A DNA stretch of 21,126 bases, from positions 1 to 21,126 of the forward strand of contig WRIP01000007.1 of NCBI GenBank assembly GCA_009782665.1, in the 5' to 3' direction. Of the stretch, positions 1 through 6,547 are shown piece by piece (the stretch's first letter is position 1; each line of letters opens with the position of its first letter). Source of the stretch: Oscillospiraceae bacterium (GTDB lineage Bacteria; Bacillota; Clostridia; Oscillospirales; Ruminococcaceae). The position numbers and the translations under genes were made by a program. The notes under the pieces were generated by a model. It did no database searches, was not told where the DNA came from, and saw nothing but the letters and a program-made list of their open reading frames with translations.

Positions 1-36
1 TGATTTTCTTTATCATACAATCATCCTTATGTTGGG

Positions 37-1299
37 TTAGTATAGTATTTCTGTAGCGACTATCAATTCTATCTGTGATATATCCTTTAATTTGTTTCCG
101 GTCAGATCAATCAGAACAAAATCATGAACTCCGATTATGGGTTCGATATCAATAATTCGGTTGTTTGAAAGAATCAAGGTTTTGAGTTTCGGAAGACCAG
201 CAAGCGGTGAAACATCAACTAGATAGTTATCAGTCAGCGATAAAAACTCGATATTTACGCTGTCAGATAAGGATATCAGCGATGTTATTCGGTTATCGTT
301 TAGAGTAAGACTGGTAAGGTTACCGAAATTACCGACAAAAGAAATACTCTCTATGTTGGTGGATGAAATATCGAGAGTATGTAAATTCGGCATCGAACCG
401 AAAGAGGAGATATACTCTATCGGGAACTGCCTAATTTTTAAATGTTCCAGACTAATGAAGTTTGAAAAATCATCTAGAACCGCAAGTTGATCAGTAACGG
501 GTGGTTGTTCTACTCCGTTTATCTCAATAATGCCGAGTCGTGAGATATCACTCCCTCGATGTATCTCTTTAGATCCGTTAATTTCAATACTATAAATTTC
601 ACTAAGTGTATCTAGAGTAATGGCTCCGTAAGGTTTATCCAGATAGTTTCTGATTACCTTCTCAATATATGGATCCTGCCATTCGACAACAATATATGAA
701 GCAATATAGTTATATGTTTCAATAACTCTAGGGTCATCGGTGAATATTAAACCATCCTGCAGAATAGCAATTGCAGTCGGATACCGATAGCTGTCAAAGT
801 AATATAATCCGACCTCGATGTATCCATCGGGTAGAGAGGGAAACTTAGAGAGTATATCCATATATACATCGATAGCTGCCTGTGTGTCACCGACCTGTTT
901 CAGGTACTCAGCCAATAACAGATACCCAGTGGATTCTTCGGAGGTTTCTTTAATAAAGTTGGTATAGAGAGATATGATGCTCTGCTTGTCAAGTAATAGA
1001 GCTAGAGCTCTATACCCGTCAGGATTTGTTGGAAAGTTTTTTATCATCAGCTCATACTGTTCAATGGCCTTTTCGGTTTCACCCATTGCCAAATATGATT
1101 CTGCGGACCCCTGATAGGCACGAGGATCATCAGGGTTTATAATCATATATTCATAGAATTCAAAAACTGCCTGATCATATTGTTGGTTCAGCAGAAACTC
1201 CTCAGCTAGTAACAGATGATCTGTTGCGGGTTTGCTACACCCATAAAGGAACACTAGTATCACCAGGATAGTCCAAAGACAGAATCTGACCTGTCGCAT
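37..1299 (-). CDS. Lipoprotein with TPR and leucine-rich repeats
   Basis: Predicted surface lipoprotein of 420 residues. The N-terminus has Arg2 and Arg5, a hydrophobic core and a lipobox (L-Y-G-C) with Cys21 as the lipidation site. Residues about 30-205 form degenerate TPR helices; fragments such as AYQGSAESYLAMGETEKAIEQY are typical. Residues about 210-250 resemble the helical cap that often precedes LRRs, and about 280-415 hold LRRs of the L-x-x-L-x-L-x-x-N type (LTSLTLNDNRI, LKTLILSNNRI). I place the start at ATG 1299, not at the upstream in-frame ATGs (1317, 1314, 1311), because GGAGG at 1309-1305 lies 5 nt before it and a normal signal peptide follows at once. Both repeat types bind proteins or peptides, so a scaffolding or adhesion role is plausible, but no enzymatic domain is seen and the partner is unknown. 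Confidence 0.85.
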   Translation of the reverse strand: MRQVRFCLWTILVILVFLYGCSKPATDHLLLAEEFLLNQQYDQAVFEFYEYMIINPDDPRAYQGSAESYLAMGETEKAIEQYELMIKNFPTNPDGYRALALLLDKQSIISLYTNFIKETSEESTGYLLLAEYLKQVGDTQAAIDVYMDILSKFPSLPDGYIEVGLYYFDSYRYPTAIAILQDGLIFTDDPRVIETYNYIASYIVVEWQDPYIEKVIRNYLDKPYGAITLDTLSEIYSIEINGSKEIHRGSDISRLGIIEINGVEQPPVTDQLAVLDDFSNFISLEHLKIRQFPIEYISSFGSMPNLHTLDISSTNIESISFVGNFGNLTSLTLNDNRITSLISLSDSVNIEFLSLTDNYLVDVSPLAGLPKLKTLILSNNRIIDIEPIIGVHDFVLIDLTGNKLKDISQIELIVATEILY

Positions 1300-1313
1300 C
1301 CCAACCTCCATCA

Positions 1314-1523
1314 TCAACTGCCGACAAACGACAAGATTTTTCGAACCAGTCCGTGTTCAGTTTTTTGCCTTTTACGAACTGTCAGAATAATGACATTGGC
1401 CGATTCTGAACCAAGGATAACGTGAATAATCATTAAGAGTGTAAACATAGGAATATGAATCCCCATGACTCTAAGATTCAATTTCAAAGTATTGTTATTA
1501 CTCATATAACATACAAAACTCAC
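1314..1523 (-). CDS. Doubtful small ORF upstream of the TPR-LRR lipoprotein
   Basis: Open frame of 69 codons, or 50 if translated from the internal ATG at 1466. It has one hydrophobic stretch (HIPMFTLLMIIHVIL) followed by a basic tail (VRKRQK). Its stop TGA falls in the ATGATGATGGAGG run holding the next gene's ribosome binding site, as in translational coupling. Against it, no convincing Shine-Dalgarno precedes either start and I recognise no family. It may be chance reading of the lipoprotein leader. Confidence 0.2.
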   Translation of the reverse strand: MSFVCYMSNNNTLKLNLRVMGIHIPMFTLLMIIHVILGSESANVIILTVRKRQKTEHGLVRKILSFVGS

Positions 1524-1554
1524 ACAGATAATCAGTAGGATTATTTTATCGTAT

Positions 1555-1606
1555 ATGTTGCAAACTTAAAAGAGGTTTATCAATTATGGTCAACAAATGT
1601 TGCAAA
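1555..1606 (+). repeat. Pair of ATGTTGCAAA direct repeats in the ECF gene leader
   Basis: ATGTTGCAAA occurs at 1555-1564 and again at 1597-1606, a 42-bp offset close to four helical turns. The second copy sits in a small hairpin (GTTGC-AAAA-GCAAC). The repeats lie 60-110 bp upstream of the ECF S-component start, in the gap to the divergent lipoprotein gene. Nothing else is evident in 1524-1667 beyond weak -10-like A/T stretches. An operator pair is possible. Confidence 0.3.
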
Positions 1607-1667
1607 AGCAACCACTCGCTCTTCTGCATTAGATTACAATATGCATATAACGATAGGAGCGTCAGAT

Positions 1668-2207
1668 ATGAAACATGTAAGTATTTCATCTATTACTCGT
1701 ACAGCTGTTTTCTTAGCGATACTGTTGGTTGTACAGGCTGTATTCAAGGTATTGGGACAGTATGTTCTGGGGAGTATAGTAAACTTTATTCTCATCTCTT
1801 CAACTATATTGATTGGCATATATGAAAGCATAGTGATAGCTATACTGTCACCGTTTTTAGCTTTCTTGTTGGGATTTGGACCCGCTATACCTCAAATTGT
1901 ACCGATAGTTATGTTAGCAAATTTAAGCTATGTATTCGTATGGTATCTGCTATACGGTAGAAGCAAAGGTAACAGGGTAATCGGCATAATGATTACTCTC
2001 GCGGTTTCGGCAACCGTAAAATTCCTCATACTCTGGCTCGGAGTGGTAAAAATCATCATTCCTCTGTTGCATGTTCAAAAACCGCAGGCTACTGTGGTCG
2101 CTGCCGCTTTTTCATATCCTCAGTTGATAACCGCTACCATAGGAGGTTTAACTGCAGTCATCATTTTACCTACCATCAAGCGAATTATGATCAACGACCG
2201 AGTATAG
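1668..2207 (+). CDS. ECF-type transporter S component (substrate unknown)
   Basis: Integral membrane protein of 179 residues with about five or six hydrophobic segments and basic ends (MKHVSISSITRTAVF at the start, KRIMINDRV at the end). The fold and motifs (GSIVNFILISSTILIGIYES, then SPFLAFLLGFGPAIPQIVPI) match small S components of energy-coupling factor transporters, which bind a vitamin or other micronutrient in the membrane. They normally dock onto a shared EcfT/EcfA module, which is not in this window, so this would be a solitary group II S component. The start at 1668 is chosen because AGGAG at 1655-1659 lies 8 nt upstream; an earlier in-frame ATG at 1641 lacks a site. I do not recognise the substrate class and no known riboswitch is visible upstream. 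A related small membrane protein outside the ECF system is the main alternative. Confidence 0.7.
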   Translation: MKHVSISSITRTAVFLAILLVVQAVFKVLGQYVLGSIVNFILISSTILIGIYESIVIAILSPFLAFLLGFGPAIPQIVPIVMLANLSYVFVWYLLYGRSKGNRVIGIMITLAVSATVKFLILWLGVVKIIIPLLHVQKPQATVVAAAFSYPQLITATIGGLTAVIILPTIKRIMINDRV

Positions 2208-2321
2208 CGATAGTGCACCGAATAAACCGAAAGCATCGACAATAGCTAAAGTGTCACGAACAGAGAGTATATTCGTAATCCAATATCCTTTGAGACAGTG
2301 AGTTACTAAAGCAATAACTAA

Positions 2322-2356
2322 AAGTGGAACACAGCCTAAATGTCTGTGTTCCACTT
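2322..2356. terminator. Bidirectional intrinsic terminator
   Basis: Perfect 13-bp stem (AAGTGGAACACAG at 2322-2334 with its complement at 2344-2356) and a 9-nt loop. It is flanked by A-rich sequence on the left and T-rich on the right, so it can stop both convergent transcripts: the ECF S component and the AmiS/UreI channel. Confidence 0.8.
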
Positions 2357-2395
2357 AATTTCAGCAATACTGTTATGTCAATATGACCGATATAG

Positions 2396-2902
2396 CTATA
2401 GAATAACTCCTAATAAAATCAGGAAACCTGGTACAAAGGTGCTGGCGATACCGTTGAGTATCAGAATATGCGGAGATAGTTTATCAATAGCTTTGATTCC
2501 TAGCATTGAAGCAAAGAAGCTTTGTGCCCATAGAATACCCCACATAGCCCACATGTAAACTAAAACCCATGGTGCACCTGTGATAATAGCCTCACCAGTA
2601 AACACAAAAGAGACTATCGATGCAAACAAGCCGTATAAACCAAAGGCTTTCCAATTTGTACTTTTGAAAAAAATATGTGCTGCAATAATGAAATAGTTTA
2701 GTGCAAATAACCACATAGCTGCAGCAAATCCGAATGTGGTATGATCAACGGCCTGAGCCGTTTGAAAAACCGCGTTTATGGCAATGATAACTCCGACTAA
2801 TACGTTAGCTGTTCCCTTAGCTTTTTCATCTACTGACGTAAGATAAGCTACTCCATTTAACGTCAGCGCAAACCCTGCGAATAATAAATTGACACCTAAC
2901 AC
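2396..2902 (-). CDS. AmiS/UreI family amide or urea channel
   Basis: Membrane protein of 168 residues with about six transmembrane helices. The sequence runs VLGVNLLFAGFALTLNGVAY, then LTSVDEKAKGTANVLVG, and near the C-terminus WAMWGILWAQSFFASMLGI. This is the pattern of the AmiS/UreI family: proton-gated urea channels of urease-positive bacteria and short-chain amide channels next to amidases. The start is GTG 2902: AGGAGG at 2915-2910 lies 7 nt upstream, and a consensus promoter (-35 at 2974-2969, -10 at 2951-2946) lies inside the longer reading frame, so an ATG at 2983 would not be transcribed. The length fits the family. No urease or classical amidase gene is nearby; the closest candidate partner is the cysteine hydrolase at 4588-5118. 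Urea, acetamide or another small amide remain open as substrate. Confidence 0.88.
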   Translation of the reverse strand: MLGVNLLFAGFALTLNGVAYLTSVDEKAKGTANVLVGVIIAINAVFQTAQAVDHTTFGFAAAMWLFALNYFIIAAHIFFKSTNWKAFGLYGLFASIVSFVFTGEAIITGAPWVLVYMWAMWGILWAQSFFASMLGIKAIDKLSPHILILNGIASTFVPGFLILLGVIL

Positions 2903-2918
2903 TAATACTCCTCCTCGC

Positions 2919-2936
2919 TCTTTACGTCTGTAAAGA
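2919..2936 (-). promoter_or_regulatory. 5'-end hairpin before the AmiS/UreI start
   Basis: TCTTTAC-AGAC-GTAAAGA (minus strand) forms a perfect 7-bp stem with a 4-nt loop. With transcription expected to start near 2939, it sits at the extreme 5' end of the mRNA, a few bases before the AGGAGG site. It may stabilise the mRNA, block ribosome access, or as DNA serve as an operator just downstream of the start site. Confidence 0.45.
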
Positions 2937-2945
2937 CATGAATAA

Positions 2946-2974
2946 AGGATAAGAAATTTCAATAATTTTGTCAA
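2946..2974 (-). promoter_or_regulatory. Sigma-A-type promoter of the AmiS/UreI gene
   Basis: TTGACA (2974-2969), a spacer of exactly 17 bp, and TATCCT (2951-2946) on the minus strand. The predicted start near 2939 leaves a 36-nt leader before GTG 2902. The -35 is a perfect consensus. Confidence 0.7.
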
Positions 2975-3147
2975 TACACCCACTTCCTCCCAATAGCATC
3001 TTACAGACAGGAAAGGGCTTCAACATTATATAATTATGAGGCAACGATTAACACATTAATGTTATTAAATATGAGGTAATATCTATCCGCCCAAGCTAAG
3101 GACATAACAGCCAACAGTATATAGCGGTACACTATTAACCACCGACG

Positions 3148-3156
3148 TGGTATACT
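3148..3156 (+). promoter_or_regulatory. Extended -10 promoter candidate for glycerate kinase
   Basis: TGGTATACT fits an extended -10 element (TGn-TATACT), 31 bp upstream of the kinase ATG; the -35 region is poor. The aldo/keto reductase gene is preceded by a very similar GTGGTATAATGAAA sequence. Nothing else recognisable was found in the gap between the two divergent genes. Confidence 0.4.
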
Positions 3157-3187
3157 GAAAGCACCAACAACCATTGAGGATAAATAT

Positions 3188-4321
3188 ATGAAAAAGATTG
3201 TGCTGGTACCCGACTCATTTAAAGGAACGATGAGTTCCGAGAAAATATGTGAGATAATGCAACAGGCAATAGAGAAGCATTACCCCGATATTGAGGTGAT
3301 TGCGATTCCGGTCGCCGACGGAGGAGAGGGGACTGTCGATAGTTTTCTTAGTGCTATCGGAGGTAGGAAAATCAACATTGTCGTTAAAGGTCCGTATATG
3401 GAAGATACTGAGTCTTTCTACGGTATTCTACCTGACAAGACTGCAATTATTGAGATGGCTGCTGCCGCAGGGTTGCCGATGGTAGGGAGTAACAAACAGG
3501 CAGAAAAAACTACCACATATGGAGTGGGACAGTTGATAGCTGATGCCATAACACGAGGATGTGACAATATAGTGGTAGGTTTAGGAGGAAGTGCAACCAA
3601 TGATCTAGGTTGTGGTGCCGCAGCAGCACTGGGAGTTGAATTCCTGGATGCAACTGGATGTTCCTTTATTCCGACCGGAGAAAATCTGTCCGAGATAAGA
3701 CACATAGATATTTCCAAAGCTGAACAACGGTTGCGCGGTAAACGGATCATCACCATGTGTGATATTGACAATCCGCTTTACGGAGAACATGGTGCGGCAT
3801 ATATTTTCGGTCCTCAAAAGGGTGCCGACGAACAGAAGGTAGTTTTTTTAGATTCCCAGCTGAGACAGGCTGCTAATACGATAAAGAGTTGTCTTCAAAT
3901 TGATGTAGCAGACATAAAGGGAGCCGGAGCTGCCGGAGGAATGGGAGCTGGCATGGTGGCGTTTCTCGGAGCTGAACTCCAGATGGGGATTGAAGCGGTG
4001 CTGGATACGGTCAGATTCGACAGTTTGATTGATCATGCCAATATTATCTTTACCGGTGAAGGTCGAATAGACACACAAAGCCTTAGAGGCAAGGTGGTTA
4101 TTGGAGTAGCTAGAAGAGCGAAAAAACGCGGGATCCCGGTAGTTGCCATTGTGGGTGATATCTCGGATGACATTGAAGCAGCTTATGATGAAGGGGTCAG
4201 TGGTATTTTCTCCATTAATCGGGTTGCAATACCTATGCAGGATGCTTGTAAACGAGCCGAAAGTGATCTTTATCTGACCATGGACAATATTCTGAGATTC
4301 ATGAAAGCTATCTATTCATAA
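3188..4321 (+). CDS. glxK: Glycerate kinase, GlxK/GarK type
   Basis: Cytoplasmic ATP-dependent kinase of 377 residues, the usual length of type I glycerate kinases, which convert D-glycerate to 2-phosphoglycerate. Visible family motifs are VPDSFKGTMS near the start (residues 7-16), VADGGEGTVDSFL (42-54), GLGGSATNDLGCGAAAALG in the middle, and FTGEGRIDTQSLRGKV near 290. Ribosome binding site GAGGA at 3176-3180 lies 7 nt before the ATG. The gene is monocistronic and converges on an operon whose first product resembles tartronate-semialdehyde reductase, an enzyme that makes glycerate, so the two transcripts probably belong to one pathway feeding lower glycolysis. Whether the phosphate goes to C2 or C3 cannot be read from the sequence; C2 is the family norm. 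Confidence 0.92.
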   Translation: MKKIVLVPDSFKGTMSSEKICEIMQQAIEKHYPDIEVIAIPVADGGEGTVDSFLSAIGGRKINIVVKGPYMEDTESFYGILPDKTAIIEMAAAAGLPMVGSNKQAEKTTTYGVGQLIADAITRGCDNIVVGLGGSATNDLGCGAAAALGVEFLDATGCSFIPTGENLSEIRHIDISKAEQRLRGKRIITMCDIDNPLYGEHGAAYIFGPQKGADEQKVVFLDSQLRQAANTIKSCLQIDVADIKGAGAAGGMGAGMVAFLGAELQMGIEAVLDTVRFDSLIDHANIIFTGEGRIDTQSLRGKVVIGVARRAKKRGIPVVAIVGDISDDIEAAYDEGVSGIFSINRVAIPMQDACKRAESDLYLTMDNILRFMKAIYS

Positions 4322-4533
4322 TGAACTTAAGGTTATATGCTAATTAGCAGTTCGGTAAGCTTCGGTGTCCTACCAAAAAACTCTATTGATGTACCGATGA
4401 TGAAATCATGAAATCACTACACAAACGACATCTTTTCGACCATACTATAGTTAGGAATATATCACACATGCAGAAACTTTCTGCATATGATGAATATATC
4501 TTTACATATAGTCGACATTAACAGAAAGAATGA
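4322..4533. other. Long convergent 3' intergenic region with a palindrome
   Basis: This stretch lies between the glycerate kinase stop and the shared terminator at 4534. It has no plausible gene. It holds a palindrome at 4468-4486 (ATGCAGAAA-C-TTTCTGCAT), extendable with one mismatch to 4465-4489. The kinase mRNA would carry this as a 3' UTR of about 210 nt, which could be a decay element or source of a small RNA. Confidence 0.3.
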
Positions 4534-4571
4534 AAGAAGCAGCGTTAGGCTGCTTCTTCTTTTAGTTTTGC
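4534..4571. terminator. Intrinsic terminator between convergent units
   Basis: A 10-bp stem (AAGAAGCAGC at 4534-4543 with its complement at 4549-4558) and loop GTTAG. T-rich sequence follows on the plus strand (TCTTCTTTTAGTTTT), and an interrupted T-rich run (TTCATTCTTTCTG) follows on the minus strand. It can end both the glycerate kinase transcript and the 7431-4588 operon. Confidence 0.75.
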
Positions 4572-4587
4572 TCAAAAATACGGTTGG

Positions 4588-5118
4588 TTATTTCTTGTCT
4601 TCTAATATATTGACCTGGATACCACCGAGTACATCCAGTACTTTACGATCAAATACAGGATCGTTACCGATAGCTGCAGTGGTGTCGACATAGATTTCTG
4701 CTTGCGGCAGGGCAGTCTTGGCTAAGACGGCGTTAGATAGTACACATATACCCAGCACCAGACCGCATAGCTCAACCGATTCATAGTTGCTGTTACGCAG
4801 GAAGTCGAATAGTTTATCTGATCCGAAGGTGTCCTTTTCAAAAACCAGGCTGTCTTTTACCATGCCTGCAGTCTCGCCATATAGCAGATGACCATCGGTA
4901 TTCTTTATACAGTGAGCAATAGGTAGTTTTTGACCTTCAACGGTGGATAGATAATCCTCTCCATGGGTATCCAGCGTAAAGACGACGTCATCGTTATTCT
5001 GTCGATATGTTTTTATCTTATCGACAATAATGCTATCTAAGGCTTTTGCCTGTTCAAATCCCAAAGAACCATTAACGAAATCCACCTGATAATCTACTAC
5101 AACCAATAGTTTCTTCAT
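4588..5118 (-). CDS. Cysteine hydrolase, nicotinamidase/isochorismatase superfamily
   Basis: Single-domain cytoplasmic hydrolase of 176 residues. The catalytic triad is readable: Asp9 in VVVDYQVDF, Lys95 in FEKDTFGS, and nucleophile Cys125 in GLVLGICVLSN. Asp50 and His52 (TLDTHGEDY) and His69 are placed like the metal ligands of nicotinamidases. A strong Shine-Dalgarno (AGAGGTGAT) overlaps the end of the upstream kinase gene, with 4 nt between the genes, so it is the last gene of a tight operon. Family members cleave amide C-N bonds (nicotinamide, N-carbamoyl compounds, ureido acids) or isochorismate. Nicotinamidase (PncA) is the closest look-alike, but the operon with acid-sugar catabolic genes suggests release of ammonia or carbamate from an amide of a hydroxy-acid. 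Substrate assignment is inference. Confidence 0.82.
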   Translation of the reverse strand: MKKLLVVVDYQVDFVNGSLGFEQAKALDSIIVDKIKTYRQNNDDVVFTLDTHGEDYLSTVEGQKLPIAHCIKNTDGHLLYGETAGMVKDSLVFEKDTFGSDKLFDFLRNSNYESVELCGLVLGICVLSNAVLAKTALPQAEIYVDTTAAIGNDPVFDRKVLDVLGGIQVNILEDKK

Positions 5119-5122
5119 AAAA

Positions 5123-6547
5123 TCACCTCTTATCTTTTAGCATCTGCACGATTTTTTGCAGTGCATCATTGTTTCCCACATTTCCCGGGAAGATTATATA
5201 AGCCATACCTGGGAATTTGCTTTCTGCTCCGAGTCTCCAAACCGGTATGCCAGGTAGTACCTGTCCGGCTACCATCGCTCTTGTGACATTTAATCCTTCG
5301 GTACCTATCTCGCTGGATGTGATACCTCCTTTTGCAATAATATACGAAGGTTGAAGCGACATATTCTTTACAAACCCCGTTACGGCAGTGGAAATGGAGT
5401 TGGTCAAGCGAAGTTCGTCTTCGGCATTGCCGGTGTTCATATCCAGACGATCTCGACGAGTGTATACAACAACATCCTTACCCTTGGATATATAGTCATT
5501 AATCAGCTGTTGAACCCGGTGCTGTTCAGCTTCGAATTTAGCTTGTTTTAACACTAGATGCTGATCAAATTCAATCGGTTGAACATCGCAGTGTTCGAGT
5601 AGTTGATATAGCTGCTCGGAGGTTTTTTCAACATGTGACCCTATAACTGTAAGGCCACCGTTTGTACTACCGGAAATGAGTTGTTCTCGGGTCAATAGTT
5701 CGGTATCGGTGACACCGCCGAGTAGTTTCGGGATGGCTGCTGCAGTTCGGAAGATAAAGCGTTTGCCCAATTCGGTTGCTCTAATGTATGCCGTAAGAAA
5801 AATCCACAGGTCATCATATGATACCGCATTGACCACAACCTTGTCAAAATCTTTCATCTCCAGTAGCTGCGTCAAAACAGTTTCTGATCCTTTAGTTCGA
5901 AGATGCTCAATTGACACGGCCCTGACCGATTCTTTGGTATATTTTCGGTTGGTTTTTTCCTCAACCCATTCTCTGAGATCGCTACTATTGTATGAGAAGG
6001 TTTTATCCTTTGCAAACTCGGTTTGCGCTGCGGGTATCAAATCATTGCCATACAGCACATAATGTATATTGTTGACGGTGTATCGTCCGCCTTCAATGAA
6101 GAACGGACAGATTATCTCTCCGTCAAACTTGAGGTCGCTGTTACGTTCGATGGTATCTCTCAACGTCTGGGTTTCCAGTGGGTAGTGACCTCGTAGCGTT
6201 GAGTCACTTCTACTGATAATCACGAAGTCTTTATCTGTGTCTACCGACGCCTTTAATATTCTCTCGGCAATAGTTCGATTCATAGATTCAACGGCCGCAG
6301 AGGTAAAACCCCGTGAGTTAGTCAATATGAAGAACATACCATCTTCAGCAAATCCGTTGTCGATGTCAGCTTGCTCATATGAGGTATATACAGGAATATC
6401 ATGGACCGTCTGAACACCGGTCGGATCATCATCGAGTACAATCACCTTTAGATTGAATGATTTCAATGCTGTTTCGAACTCTATCTTCGCATCGTACACA
6501 TATTCCGGTAGAGACGCCAGCAACCTATCAAGTGCCTGTATCTTCAA
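5123..6547 (-). CDS. Four-carbon acid sugar kinase family protein (OtnK/DUF1537-like)
   Basis: Cytoplasmic ATP-dependent kinase of 474 residues. It has the N-terminal signature LDDDPTGVQTVHDIPVYTS (DDDPTG at 39-44), the ISRSDSTLRGHYPLE motif of the substrate domain, and the nucleotide-binding half with AKGGITSSEIG (Gly407 region) and WRLGAESKFPGMAYIIFPGNVG at the end. Characterised relatives phosphorylate 3-oxo-tetronate, 2-oxo-tetronate or D-threonate/erythronate. The start is TTG 6547: GGAGGTGA at 6562-6555 lies 7 nt before it, and the TTGA overlaps the stop of the dehydrogenase gene, so the two are translationally coupled. The usual partner aldolase/decarboxylase (OtnC) and isomerase (OtnI), or PdxA2, are absent in this window, so the exact substrate cannot be fixed. 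Confidence 0.87.
   Translation of the reverse strand: MKIQALDRLLASLPEYVYDAKIEFETALKSFNLKVIVLDDDPTGVQTVHDIPVYTSYEQADIDNGFAEDGMFFILTNSRGFTSAAVESMNRTIAERILKASVDTDKDFVIISRSDSTLRGHYPLETQTLRDTIERNSDLKFDGEIICPFFIEGGRYTVNNIHYVLYGNDLIPAAQTEFAKDKTFSYNSSDLREWVEEKTNRKYTKESVRAVSIEHLRTKGSETVLTQLLEMKDFDKVVVNAVSYDDLWIFLTAYIRATELGKRFIFRTAAAIPKLLGGVTDTELLTREQLISGSTNGGLTVIGSHVEKTSEQLYQLLEHCDVQPIEFDQHLVLKQAKFEAEQHRVQQLINDYISKGKDVVVYTRRDRLDMNTGNAEDELRLTNSISTAVTGFVKNMSLQPSYIIAKGGITSSEIGTEGLNVTRAMVAGQVLPGIPVWRLGAESKFPGMAYIIFPGNVGNNDALQKIVQMLKDKR

Noticed and set aside
1524..1667. Possible riboswitch upstream of the ECF S component
   Set aside because: I compared it by eye with preQ1 and THF aptamer consensus patterns and saw no match. 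A covariance-model search would be decisive.
1586..1825. 79-codon plus-strand frame overlapping the ECF gene start
   Set aside because: Cys/Tyr-rich, no ribosome binding site, and it overlaps the better-supported S component in another frame.
2903..2983. N-terminal extension of the AmiS/UreI protein to ATG 2983
   Set aside because: A consensus promoter lies inside it and the ribosome binding site fits GTG 2902; the resulting length matches the family.
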